From the NCBI GenBank assembly GCA_037190845.1, contig JBBCJI010000004.1, positions 124,001 to 188,000 of the forward strand: a stretch of 64,000 nucleotides of DNA, in the 5' to 3' direction. Below, piece by piece: positions 1-7,928 of this stretch. The DNA comes from JBEBVQ01 sp037190845. Lineage in GTDB: Bacteria; Bacteroidota; Bacteroidia; Chitinophagales; Chitinophagaceae. The position numbers and the translations under genes are program-made. A model generated the notes under the pieces. The model was not told the origin of the DNA. It did no database searches and worked only from the letters and a program-made list of their open reading frames with translations. How positions within the stretch are numbered: the stretch's first letter is position 1; every line of letters starts with the position of its first letter.

Positions 1-1291
1 CTATATTGCGCCGGAACTGATGCACTACCTTTTTGGAGCCGGGATCAACAAGCTGTAGTTCCGGCGAAGACTTATAGAAAGTGCCTTTGCCGTCTGTAAA
101 GTAAACTTCGAGTGTGGTTTCCTGTGCTTCTTCCGTATTGACGGTAAAGGAAGGCTTTTCATTGTCCGTACGGGCGGGCGGAGGAGGCGTCTTTTCGGCT
201 ATTGCCGGCGCGGGAACGGTGCGTGTGGGCATTACCGGTGCATTGGGATTTGCTGGTTTTGTAGTCGCTACAGGCGCCGGTGCAGGCGGTTCAGGATCCA
301 GGCTTATTTTATAGGTGGCAGGCCTGACTTTTTTTGCAGGAGGTATGCTGTTCCGGACAGGAAATTTCCGGGCAGCGGTATAGAACGGTACCGGACGTAT
401 ATATTCTTTCGGTAGCACTACAGGTGAGGGGGTGCGTGCCACGGGTTTCGGGACCGGTATTACGGTATCCCGTTTTGCAACCGGGGGAGGAACGGGCTTT
501 ACCTCAATGACCGTATCTTTTTTGGGCGCCGGTATCGTCATGGTCACAGGTTTCGGTTCCGGTGCAACAAATGGGCGCTGTGTGGGTTTGGATATAATGC
601 TGGGCAATTGCAATGTTTTCCGGTACGATTCCATGATCGTTGTGGTAGCCGTAGTAATCTCCTTTTCATTGGATACATTCAGGTATGTGCCAAGGCAGGC
701 GTACTGCTGGCGCAGTGGTGCATAATCTACCAGGCTCAGAATATAGGGCTTAAAGAATATTTTTCTGTCCAGCAGCTTTTGTACTACATCACAGATATCC
801 CCGTTACAACTTTCTCCACCATCAGTGATCAGTATAATGCTGTAGGCGTTTTGCTGCTCTCCTAACAGATCCCGCTCTGCGGCTTCTTTCAGAGAGAAGG
901 CGATCGGAGAGACGCCCCGTGGACTGAGGCTGCTCAGGCGTAGGTACATTTGTGTCCGGTTGTTTTTGCTGAAAACTACTTCCTGCCGGGTATCGAAGCA
1001 GTTATTTTCCTGTACCGGCGACTGATGTCCGTAAATGCGTAGTGCAAATTCTACCTGGTCATTGATCCGATAGATGCTGTCCATCAGATTAATGATGATC
1101 TTTCCTGCGGCTTTAAAGCGTGTGTCATCATTCTGCCAGGGCTGCATCATACTTGAAGATCCGTCCAGCAGGATCAGGATACGAGGCTGCTTTAATGTTT
1201 CACGGTTGTGTTGCTGCGCTTTAGTAAAAAATGACTGTGGCAATAAGAACAGACAGACAAGTAATATAACAAATAAACGGGACAGGCGCAT
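1..1291 (-). CDS. vWA-domain secreted protein, Pro-rich C-terminal half (3' end cut by the window)
   Basis: The reading frame is open from the ATG at 1291 to the window edge (430 codons, no stop), so the C-terminus is missing. Residues 1-25 are a signal peptide (basic start, then a Leu/Val/Phe core). Residues about 36-210 form a von Willebrand A domain. The metal site (MIDAS) is visible as DGSSS with D43, S45 and S47, a Ser in RGVSPI where a Thr is usual, and the Asp of ITDGGESC. Three Cys lie in or near this domain. After about residue 225 comes a long linker rich in Pro, Lys, Val and Ala (PKPV/PAP-like), then a more ordinary segment with a YFTDGKGTFY motif. vWA proteins of this kind usually bind protein partners through the metal site. 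The partner is unknown here. The domain call is firm; the cellular role is not. Confidence 0.85.
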   Translation of the reverse strand, partial: MRLSRLFVILLVCLFLLPQSFFTKAQQHNRETLKQPRILILLDGSSSMMQPWQNDDTRFKAAGKIIINLMDSIYRINDQVEFALRIYGHQSPVQENNCFDTRQEVVFSKNNRTQMYLRLSSLSPRGVSPIAFSLKEAAERDLLGEQQNAYSIILITDGGESCNGDICDVVQKLLDRKIFFKPYILSLVDYAPLRQQYACLGTYLNVSNEKEITTATTTIMESYRKTLQLPSIISKPTQRPFVAPEPKPVTMTIPAPKKDTVIEVKPVPPPVAKRDTVIPVPKPVARTPSPVVLPKEYIRPVPFYTAARKFPVRNSIPPAKKVRPATYKISLDPEPPAPAPVATTKPANPNAPVMPTRTVPAPAIAEKTPPPPARTDNEKPSFTVNTEEAQETTLEVYFTDGKGTFYKSSPELQLVDPGSKKVVHQFRRNI

Positions 1292-1309
1292 AGGTGCATA
1301 CTTCAGTAA

Positions 1310-1317
1310 CAAACCTA
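1310..1317 (-). promoter_or_regulatory. Bacteroidota -7 promoter element (TAGGTTTG) for the vWA gene
   Basis: The minus strand reads TAGGTTTG, matching the Bacteroidota housekeeping -7 consensus TAnnTTTG, and ends 18 bases before the ATG. A TTG sits about 23 bases further upstream as a possible -33 element, slightly longer than the usual spacing. Confidence 0.4.
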
Positions 1318-1378
1318 CATAAAAATGTCAGGTTTTCATCCAATTCTCCTACATTCGCACTCCTTCAATTGATTTGCT

Positions 1379-3631
1379 ATGCCTGAATTTGTCTCAGAAA
1401 TATCCTCAAAGTTTGGTCTGGATCAGAAACATGTAGCCGCAGTGCTTGAATTATCTGCTGAAGGTGCTACCATACCGTTTATAGCCCGCTATCGTAAAGA
1501 TCGTACGGGAGCCATGGATGAAGTACAGATTCAGCAGGTACGCGATGAGGCTGCGTTTCTGAAAGAATTTTCAGAACGCAGGGATTTTATTGAAAAGACG
1601 ATTACGGAACAGGGAAAAATGACGGATGAGTTGCGCACAAAGATTCAGGCAGCCGTCACACTTGGTGAACTGGAAGATATCTATCTGCCCTATAAGCCCA
1701 AAAGAAAAACCAAAGCGCAGACAGCCCGTGAAAAGGGGCTGGAACCGCTGGCGCAAATATTGCTGGCACAAGGTGATACAGACCCGATCGCCGAAGCTGT
1801 CACATTTATCAATGAGCAGGTCGCTACACCGGAAGATGCTCTGCAGGGTGCACGGGATATTATCGCAGAGACTATCAATGAAGATGCTGATGCCAGGGCA
1901 AAAATGCGTAAGCTGTTTGAAGAGCAGGCAGCCGTACAGAGCAAGGTAGTGGCAGATAAGGAAACAGAAGGAGTTAAGTACAAGGATTATTTCGATTTTT
2001 CCGAGCCGGTATCGAAGATACCTTCTCATCGTGCGCTGGCGGTAATGCGCGGGTTTATGGAAGGTGTACTGCGTATGACGATAACGCCGGTCGAAGAAGA
2101 TGCGATCGCCCTGCTCGAAGACCAGTTTGTATCGGGGAGCAGTGCTGCTTCTCTTGAAGTAAAAAAAGCAGTGAAGGATGCCTGGCGCCGCCTGCTGCAG
2201 CCGGGTATGGAAAGTGAATTCCGTATGGCGCTTAAAACAAGGGCCGATGAAGAAGCGATCAACGTATTCTCTGAGAACCTGCGCCAGTTGCTGCTTTCAT
2301 CTCCTTTGGGCAGTAAGCGCATATTGGCAATAGACCCCGGCTACCGTACCGGATGCAAGGTGGTATGCCTGGATGAGAACGGGACTTTGAAAAAAACGGA
2401 CCTGATCTATGTACACGAAAATAATCACAGGCTTACGGAAGCGCAGCATAAGATCCGCACGCTGGCGCATGAGTATCAGATAGAAGCTGTTGCCGTGGGC
2501 GACGGTACGGCAGGCCGGGAAACAGAGCAGTTCATACGGCAATTGGATCTGGGCGTGCCGGTCTTTCTGGTAAATGAAGATGGCGCTTCCGTGTATTCTG
2601 CATCTGAAACAGCACGGGAGGAATTTCCTGATCAGGATATCACGGTCCGCGGCGCCGTAAGTATTGGCCGCCGTCTGATGGATCCGCTTGCAGAGCTTGT
2701 AAAAATAGATCCGAAGAGCATTGGTGTAGGGCAATACCAGCATGATGTAAACCAGGTGCGGCTGAAAGAAAAGCTGGATCAGACCGTGGTGAGCTGTGTA
2801 AATATTGTGGGTGTGAACCTGAATACGGCCAGCCGCCATCTGCTGAGCTATGTAAGTGGTATCGGCCCTTCACTGGCAGCCAATATCGTAAAACGCCGCG
2901 ACGAGACCGGCGGCTTTACCAGCCGGCAGGAGCTGCTGGAAGTACCGCGTCTGGGCCAGAAAGCATTTGAGCAATGCGCGGGCTTTCTGCGTGTGCCGGG
3001 CGGCAAAAATCCTTTGGATGCCAGCGCTGTGCACCCGGAAGCTTATCCGGTGGCCGAACGTATGGCAGCAGATCTGGGCGTTGCGGTGAGCGCGTTGATC
3101 GGAAATGAAACGCTGATTAATAACATACAGCCGCAAAAATATGTGACGGAGGAGACCGGTATGCATACCATGCAGGACATTCTGAAAGAATTGAAAAAGC
3201 CTGCGCCCGACCCGCGCAGTGAAGCACGTGCATTTGAGTTTGCCGCAATCTACCGTATCGAGGATGTGGCTGTCGGCATGATCGTGCCGGGTATCGTTAC
3301 GAACATCACACGGTTTGGCGCTTTCGTGGATATAGGTGTGAAGCAGGACGGGCTGGTGCATGTTTCGGAGATGGCACACAGGTATATTTCGGATCCAAAT
3401 GAGGTATTGAAGCTGAACCAGCAGGTGAAGGTGAAGGTGCTTGAAGTGGACGCCGGACGTAAACGTATTGCTCTTTCCATTAAACAGGCGACAGAAAAAC
3501 CGGAAACGAACAGCCGGCACCAGCGAAAACCGGAACGGGACAACGGTAAACGCGAACTGCAACACAAAGAATCTCCGGCCCGTAATATGCAGGATGCACT
3601 GAGCCTGCTAAAGCAGAAGTTTGGTAAATGA
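1379..3631 (+). CDS. tex: Tex-family transcription accessory / RNA-binding protein
   Basis: A 750-residue protein with the full Tex layout. It has an alpha-helical Tex N-terminal region (about 1-190), a YqgF/RuvC-like fold starting near residue 314 (ILAIDPGYRTG), helix-hairpin-helix motifs around 485-515 (SGIGPSLAANIV) and an S1 RNA-binding domain around 630-700 (GIVTNITRFGAFVDIG). A charged Lys/Arg/Glu tail of about 45 residues follows. Tex binds nucleic acid and influences transcription and RNA processing in other bacteria. The length is normal for the family. It is transcribed alone, divergently from the vWA gene. The ATG at 1379 gives the family-typical N-terminus. Confidence 0.96.
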   Translation: MPEFVSEISSKFGLDQKHVAAVLELSAEGATIPFIARYRKDRTGAMDEVQIQQVRDEAAFLKEFSERRDFIEKTITEQGKMTDELRTKIQAAVTLGELEDIYLPYKPKRKTKAQTAREKGLEPLAQILLAQGDTDPIAEAVTFINEQVATPEDALQGARDIIAETINEDADARAKMRKLFEEQAAVQSKVVADKETEGVKYKDYFDFSEPVSKIPSHRALAVMRGFMEGVLRMTITPVEEDAIALLEDQFVSGSSAASLEVKKAVKDAWRRLLQPGMESEFRMALKTRADEEAINVFSENLRQLLLSSPLGSKRILAIDPGYRTGCKVVCLDENGTLKKTDLIYVHENNHRLTEAQHKIRTLAHEYQIEAVAVGDGTAGRETEQFIRQLDLGVPVFLVNEDGASVYSASETAREEFPDQDITVRGAVSIGRRLMDPLAELVKIDPKSIGVGQYQHDVNQVRLKEKLDQTVVSCVNIVGVNLNTASRHLLSYVSGIGPSLAANIVKRRDETGGFTSRQELLEVPRLGQKAFEQCAGFLRVPGGKNPLDASAVHPEAYPVAERMAADLGVAVSALIGNETLINNIQPQKYVTEETGMHTMQDILKELKKPAPDPRSEARAFEFAAIYRIEDVAVGMIVPGIVTNITRFGAFVDIGVKQDGLVHVSEMAHRYISDPNEVLKLNQQVKVKVLEVDAGRKRIALSIKQATEKPETNSRHQRKPERDNGKRELQHKESPARNMQDALSLLKQKFGK

Positions 3632-3690
3632 TCATGCAGGGATACGTCCCTATGACTGCAATAATCCCACGATGATCGCTTTTGTTATAT

Positions 3691-4134
3691 ATGTCGTCTG
3701 TATATTCGTTGGGTAAGGAGTATTATGTTTTTGGTTATCATTATAATTATGCAGTTGTTTCCGACCCAAGAGGGATATGTCCTTCAGGATGGCATGTACC
3801 AACCCGTAAGGAATTTCAGGAACTGATTGATTATCTGGGAGGGCCTGAGGAGGCCTGGCGTGCGCTGATACTTACCGGAACTGAACCGGAAGAGGTTTGG
3901 TACTGGTACGACGAAAGAGACCGGGAGTCTGCGCACGGATCCAGCGGCTGGGCAGCAATGCCCAATGGCATGATTATCGAGGACAGGTATGCCAGAAAAG
4001 GGACCCGGGGGATTTGGTGGGTTGCCGATAGTGATGAAGCTATTATGTATATGGAAAGTACCGGCCCTCCGGTGTATTTTGAAAGTGAAGCATGGAAATC
4101 CAGCGGTCTTTGTATCCGCTGTATTATGGATTAG
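3691..4134 (+). CDS. Short FISUMP-domain protein, probably N-terminally truncated
   Basis: 147 residues from the ATG at 3691 (a TTG at 3682 is also in frame). The sequence carries the second half of a FISUMP (Fibrobacter succinogenes major paralogous) domain: GICPSGWHVPTRKEF, then a WWVADS-like stretch and the closing CIRCIMD (compare VRCVKD in the intact paralogue at 20886-21722). It lacks a signal peptide, lipobox and the first half of the domain (the usual region with a W-x-x-x-N-L motif). FISUMP proteins are normally exported, so this is either a decayed remnant or an unusual cytoplasmic form. Only 59 bases separate it from tex and no missing N-terminal half is visible in another frame there. 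Function unknown. Confidence 0.6.
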   Translation: MSSVYSLGKEYYVFGYHYNYAVVSDPRGICPSGWHVPTRKEFQELIDYLGGPEEAWRALILTGTEPEEVWYWYDERDRESAHGSSGWAAMPNGMIIEDRYARKGTRGIWWVADSDEAIMYMESTGPPVYFESEAWKSSGLCIRCIMD

Positions 4135-4261
4135 CGATACGGCCTATGTGTCTGTTGCTTAATGTGGGAGATAACGGGGGCGAACTGATGATCTGTTGCT
4201 GCCATTTGGAGAAGCATTATGTTCCTATTTGTGCAACGGTGTACATGTAGCAGTTTTGTTT

Positions 4262-4963
4262 TTATTCTTCTCCCGGCATAACAAAGCGGAAGCCCACCCC
4301 ATGGACGGTTTGCAGTTCCACATCCGGCGCCATCTTCAGATATTTCCGGATCTTGGTGATAAATACATCCATACTACGCCCCAGAAAGTAATCTTCCTTG
4401 CCCCATACATGCAGTAGAATCTCTTCGCGTTTTAATACCCTGCCGGCATTAAGACAGAGATAGCGTAGCAGATCCGCTTCTTTTTGTGTGAGCTGATACT
4501 TTACACCGTCATTATACAACAGCAGATTTTTATAGTTGAAGTTCAGATTGCCGATTACAAAGTCTACCGGTTGTGTATCCTCCTGCTTGCGGGTTCGTCT
4601 CATGAAAACTTCAATACGCAGAAGTAGTTCCTGCATATTGAAAGGTTTGGTGATATAATCGTCTGCGCCACTTTTAAATCCTGCGATTTTGTCATTATCC
4701 ATTGTCTTGGCTGTCAGCAGCAGGATCGGTATATGCTCATTTTTCTTGCGGATCTGGATTGCCAGCGCCATACCGTCTTTACGAGGAAGGACAATATCCA
4801 GCAGGCACATATCGAAATTGTGCTTCATGAATTGCTGCCACCCGCTTTCCCCGTCCGGGCAATGTATTATTTCATATCCGTTGGTTTCCAGGCTGTTTTT
4901 TACTACAAAAGCCAGGGTAGGATCATCCTCAACCAGCAAAATCTTTGCTTTACTTTCGGACAT
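4262..4963 (-). CDS. OmpR-family response regulator (RprY-like), orphan
   Basis: 233 residues. Receiver domain 1-120 has the acidic pair (VEDD), phospho-acceptor D56 (LLDIVLPRKDG), T84 and K106 (DDYITKPF). A winged-helix DNA-binding domain occupies about 135-230 (RSMDVFITKIRKYL, VHGVGFRF). Overall sequence style resembles Bacteroidota RprY regulators. No histidine kinase lies next to it, so its partner must be elsewhere. The spacer upstream (4964-5110) is very AT-rich and holds no clear TAnnTTTG match. The family is certain. The RprY likeness is from memory of the family and is less certain. Confidence 0.93.
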   Translation of the reverse strand: MSESKAKILLVEDDPTLAFVVKNSLETNGYEIIHCPDGESGWQQFMKHNFDMCLLDIVLPRKDGMALAIQIRKKNEHIPILLLTAKTMDNDKIAGFKSGADDYITKPFNMQELLLRIEVFMRRTRKQEDTQPVDFVIGNLNFNYKNLLLYNDGVKYQLTQKEADLLRYLCLNAGRVLKREEILLHVWGKEDYFLGRSMDVFITKIRKYLKMAPDVELQTVHGVGFRFVMPGEE

Positions 4964-5110
4964 TGTCAGAAATTTTTAGAATAAAATTTAATATTAAAAA
5001 ATGACAATATTAAATACTGTATCAATTGCCGCACAAATCATACCATTTTTTCAGCAAGTTGAATAATTATAATAAAAATATTATTAATTTTATCATACAA
5101 AATACATGTC

Positions 5111-5551
5111 TTACCGCAACCGGTCGAGCGAACGTACCAGCTTTTCATCCCGGTTGATACCCCGGATGGCAAGGATCAGGAAAAACAACGACACAACCGG
5201 CAGCACCGATCCGATATGGTAGCTACCGCTTGTTATCCGGATTGCCGGATCATTTTTGTAGTTGGATATAATCATCAGACTCAGTGCGATAAAGCCAACA
5301 GTAACCAGAAAACCGATCCAGACCATGCCACGTTGCTTTTTCCGATTACGGAACATGAAAATTGCGACTAAAGGTAATAATACCATTGGTATGGCAACCA
5401 ATAGTAGTACGAATTCTCCGGTAGCGTCTATATTTTTCGTTACGGCAACTGTGTCCTCAATAATCTGTGCACGGAATAAATCTGTAAAAAAAACACCTGC
5501 CGCAGTAAGTGCAGCCAGTAATAGCCATACGGTTTGTATTCTCTGGATCAT
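5111..5551 (-). CDS. DUF4293-family inner-membrane protein
   Basis: 146 residues beginning MIQRIQTVWLLLA, the characteristic opening of DUF4293 proteins, which are confined to Bacteroidota. Four hydrophobic segments (about 7-25, 45-67, 75-95 and 110-130) make it an integral inner-membrane protein. The C-terminus is short and basic (VRSLDRLR). No catalytic motif is visible and the family has no known function. It follows serS on the same strand after a 160-base AT-rich spacer. Confidence 0.85.
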   Translation of the reverse strand: MIQRIQTVWLLLAALTAAGVFFTDLFRAQIIEDTVAVTKNIDATGEFVLLLVAIPMVLLPLVAIFMFRNRKKQRGMVWIGFLVTVGFIALSLMIISNYKNDPAIRITSGSYHIGSVLPVVSLFFLILAIRGINRDEKLVRSLDRLR

Positions 5552-5557
5552 GGTTTT

Positions 5558-5712
5558 AATTTGAAAATTTGAAAATGAGCTAATTTGAAAATTCCTGTCA
5601 GTTTAAATTTTTATTTTAAATAAAGACTGATTCATAAAAATCGGTTCTTAATGATTTCAACTCATTAATGCCGTAATGTTTTATTTTTTCAATATTAGCA
5701 AATTTTCAAATT
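5558..5712. repeat. AT-rich TTTGAAAA-type inverted repeat region
   Basis: Three TTTGAAAA-like units stand at 5558-5593 and a complementary AATTTTCAAATT unit at 5701-5712, which overlaps the serS stop codon. The same units form tighter hairpins at 7843-7922. The arms are far apart here, so folding is less convincing than for the other copies. It lies between the serS 3' end and the DUF4293 5' end. Confidence 0.45.
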
Positions 5713-6982
5713 ATTTAATCATATCTGCTCCGAAATAAGGCCGGAGCGCTTCGGGTATACGTATTCCTTCGGCCGACTGATTATTTTCCAGCAGGCAGGC
5801 CAGAATGCGCGGCAACGCGAGTGAGCTGCCATTCAGGGAATGCACTAGCTGGGTTTTATTTTGTTCATCGCGGAAACGTATCTTCATCCTGTTGCTCTGG
5901 AATACTTCAAAATTGCTGACAGAGCTCACCTCAAGCCAGCGTTCCTGTGCCGCACTATACACTTCAAAATCATAAGTCAGCGCAGAAGTAAAGCTCATAT
6001 CGCCGCCGCAGAGGCGAAGGATCCTGTAAGGTAACCCTAATGACTGCACCAACTGTTCTACATGTGCTACCATTTCTTCCAGCGCCTGGTAGCTCAGCTC
6101 CGGGTGAGTCAGTTGTACGATCTCTACTTTGTCGAACTGGTGTACCCGGTTCAGGCCGCGTACATCCTTGCCGTAAGACCCTGCCTCCCGGCGGAAGCAG
6201 GGGGAAAAGGCGGTCATCTTTACGGGAAGCTCCTGTTGCGTGATGATCGTATCGCGGTATATATTAGTCAGCGAAACTTCGGATGTAGGTATCAGGTAAA
6301 GATTATCTTCCGTTGCATGATACATCTGTCCTTCCTTATCCGGCAACTGGCCGGTGCCGAATGCTGAGTCACTGTTTACAAGATACGGCGGGTAATATTC
6401 CCGGTATCCGGCGTTGGTATTGTAATCAAGAAAGTAACTAATGAGCGCACGCTGTAATTTTGCTCCCTGACCGATATATACCGGGAATCCACTGCCGGTT
6501 ATTTTGGTGCCCATATCGAGGTCTGCCAGGCGATATTTTTCGATAAGCTCCCAGTGCGGAAGCTTTTGTTGAGAGAGATCCGGCGTTGTGCCTCCGCTGC
6601 GAACCTGCTCATTCTCCTCCGGTGTTTTCCCCGCCGGCACACTGCTATGCGGCAGATTGGGTAATTGTACCAGCAGATCATGCAGCGCTGTTTCCAGATC
6701 CGACAATTCCTGTGATAATGTTTTTGCCTGCTCCTTATGCTGCGCAATTTCTGTTTTCAGTTGCTCCGCTTCTTCTTTTTGTCCTTTGGACATCAACTGG
6801 CCGATCTGTTTGGATGCGCTGTTGACCGAAGCGGCCAGGGTATCATTTTTTACCTGCACCTGGCGCCGCTGCTCATCAATGGCGATGATCCGGTCAACCA
6901 GTCCGGTTGCTTTGAAATGTTTTTTTTCAAGTCCCGCCAGTATGTGTTCCTTTTCCTGACGGAATAATTGTATAGGGAGCAT
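5711..6982 (-). CDS. serS: Seryl-tRNA synthetase
   Basis: 423 residues from the ATG at 6982 (MLPIQLFRQEKEHIL). An upstream in-frame extension reaching 7069 reads into the preceding gene and is not family sequence. The N-terminal coiled-coil tRNA-binding arm (about 30-105) is followed by the class II synthetase core. Motif 2 is CFRREAGSYGKD and motif 3 is NGSSLALPRILACLLENNQ. The enzyme charges tRNA-Ser in the cytoplasm. The start is 8 bases after the enoyl-CoA hydratase stop, so the two genes are probably co-transcribed. Confidence 0.98.
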   Translation of the reverse strand: MLPIQLFRQEKEHILAGLEKKHFKATGLVDRIIAIDEQRRQVQVKNDTLAASVNSASKQIGQLMSKGQKEEAEQLKTEIAQHKEQAKTLSQELSDLETALHDLLVQLPNLPHSSVPAGKTPEENEQVRSGGTTPDLSQQKLPHWELIEKYRLADLDMGTKITGSGFPVYIGQGAKLQRALISYFLDYNTNAGYREYYPPYLVNSDSAFGTGQLPDKEGQMYHATEDNLYLIPTSEVSLTNIYRDTIITQQELPVKMTAFSPCFRREAGSYGKDVRGLNRVHQFDKVEIVQLTHPELSYQALEEMVAHVEQLVQSLGLPYRILRLCGGDMSFTSALTYDFEVYSAAQERWLEVSSVSNFEVFQSNRMKIRFRDEQNKTQLVHSLNGSSLALPRILACLLENNQSAEGIRIPEALRPYFGADMIK

Positions 6983-6990
6983 TTGATTGA

Positions 6991-7770
6991 TTATTTTCCG
7001 GTAAACACTGCTTTTCGTTTTTCGAGGAATGCGGTAGCGCCTTCTTTCATATCTTCCGTAGCGAAGCATTCGCCAAAGCGCTTTATTTCATTCCGGAAGC
7101 CGTTTTCATCGCCGCGGGCGGCTTCATTCACGCTGGCAATGATTTTAGATATCGCGACCGGCGCTTTGGTCCGTATTTTTTGTACGATCTTTTTTGTTTC
7201 TGATATTAATTCCGACGATGGGAATACGTGGTTAACAAGCCCCAGCGATTTTGCGTCATCAGCGCTGATCATATCGGCAGTCATCATCAATTCCATAGCT
7301 TTTCCTTTACCGATAAGCTGAGTCAGTCGCTGGGTCCCTCCATATCCCGGTATCAGACCGAGGTTCACTTCCGGCTGCCCGAACTTTGCATTTTCCGAAG
7401 CCGTACGGAAGTGGCAGGCCATCGCCAACTCGCACCCGCCGCCCAGTGCAAAGCCGTTTACCGCGCCAATAATCGGTTTGGGGCAGTGCTCGATCTTGTC
7501 AAACACAAGCTGTGCGCCTCTTTCTGCCAAAGCAGAACCGCCGGCGGCATCCAGTGCAGTAAATTCCGATATATCGGCTCCGGCAACAAAAGCCTTTTCG
7601 CCGGCGCCTGTCAGGATCACGGCCTTTACCGCATCATTTCGATATACATCTTCCATAACCTGTCCCAGTTCGCCGATCACGTCTTTGTTCAGGGCATTCA
7701 TTTTATCAGGCCGGTTAACGGTAACGAAAAGAATACCATCCTGCAGGTCTGTCAATATTGTCTGGTACAT
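6991..7770 (-). CDS. Enoyl-CoA hydratase / crotonase-family enzyme
   Basis: 259 residues, the usual length of a crotonase monomer. The oxyanion-hole segments VAGADISEF (61-70) and GFALGGGCE (106-114) are intact. Both catalytic glutamates of hydratases are present: E114 (GGGCELAMACHF) and E134 (GQPEVNLGLIPGYGGTQRL). This supports true 2-enoyl-CoA hydratase activity rather than another crotonase reaction. It probably serves beta-oxidation of fatty acids. A 3-hydroxyacyl-CoA dehydrogenase is encoded 28 kb away at 35037, so the pathway genes are scattered. It is the first gene of a likely two-gene unit with serS. Confidence 0.93.
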   Translation of the reverse strand: MYQTILTDLQDGILFVTVNRPDKMNALNKDVIGELGQVMEDVYRNDAVKAVILTGAGEKAFVAGADISEFTALDAAGGSALAERGAQLVFDKIEHCPKPIIGAVNGFALGGGCELAMACHFRTASENAKFGQPEVNLGLIPGYGGTQRLTQLIGKGKAMELMMTADMISADDAKSLGLVNHVFPSSELISETKKIVQKIRTKAPVAISKIIASVNEAARGDENGFRNEIKRFGECFATEDMKEGATAFLEKRKAVFTGK

Positions 7771-7814
7771 AGTGTATAATATAATTGTGAGCTGATTAGC
7801 TAATGAAACAGGGA

Positions 7815-7844
7815 CAAAGTTAACCTATGGTTTTAATGTGACAA
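7815..7844 (-). promoter_or_regulatory. Promoter with -33 and -7 elements for the enoyl-CoA hydratase/serS unit
   Basis: On the minus strand TTG (complement of 7842-7844), a 19-base spacer and TAACTTTG (complement of 7815-7822) match the Bacteroidota TTTG/TAnnTTTG promoter layout. The predicted transcript start is roughly 40 bases before the ATG at 7770. The -33 element overlaps the edge of the AT-rich hairpin that follows murA. Confidence 0.55.
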
Positions 7845-7922
7845 TTTGAAAATTTGACAATTTGAAAATGAATGTAATGATTACACAACACGTTCATTTT
7901 CAAATTGAATAATTTTCAAATT
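7843..7922. repeat. AT-rich inverted repeat (TTTGAAAA family) 3' of murA
   Basis: The left arm from 7843 carries two tandem TTTGAAAA units. The right arm, ending at 7922, carries the complementary TTTTCAAA units, with TTCATTTTCAAATT as the best-matched core. The arms are imperfect. The element starts a few bases past the murA stop codon and could end murA transcripts or stabilise their 3' ends. Confidence 0.6.
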
Positions 7923-7928
7923 CCCCAA

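Noticed and set aside
2870..3565. Long open frame antisense to tex
   Set aside because: It lies wholly inside the helix-hairpin-helix and S1-coding part of tex and has no domain of its own.
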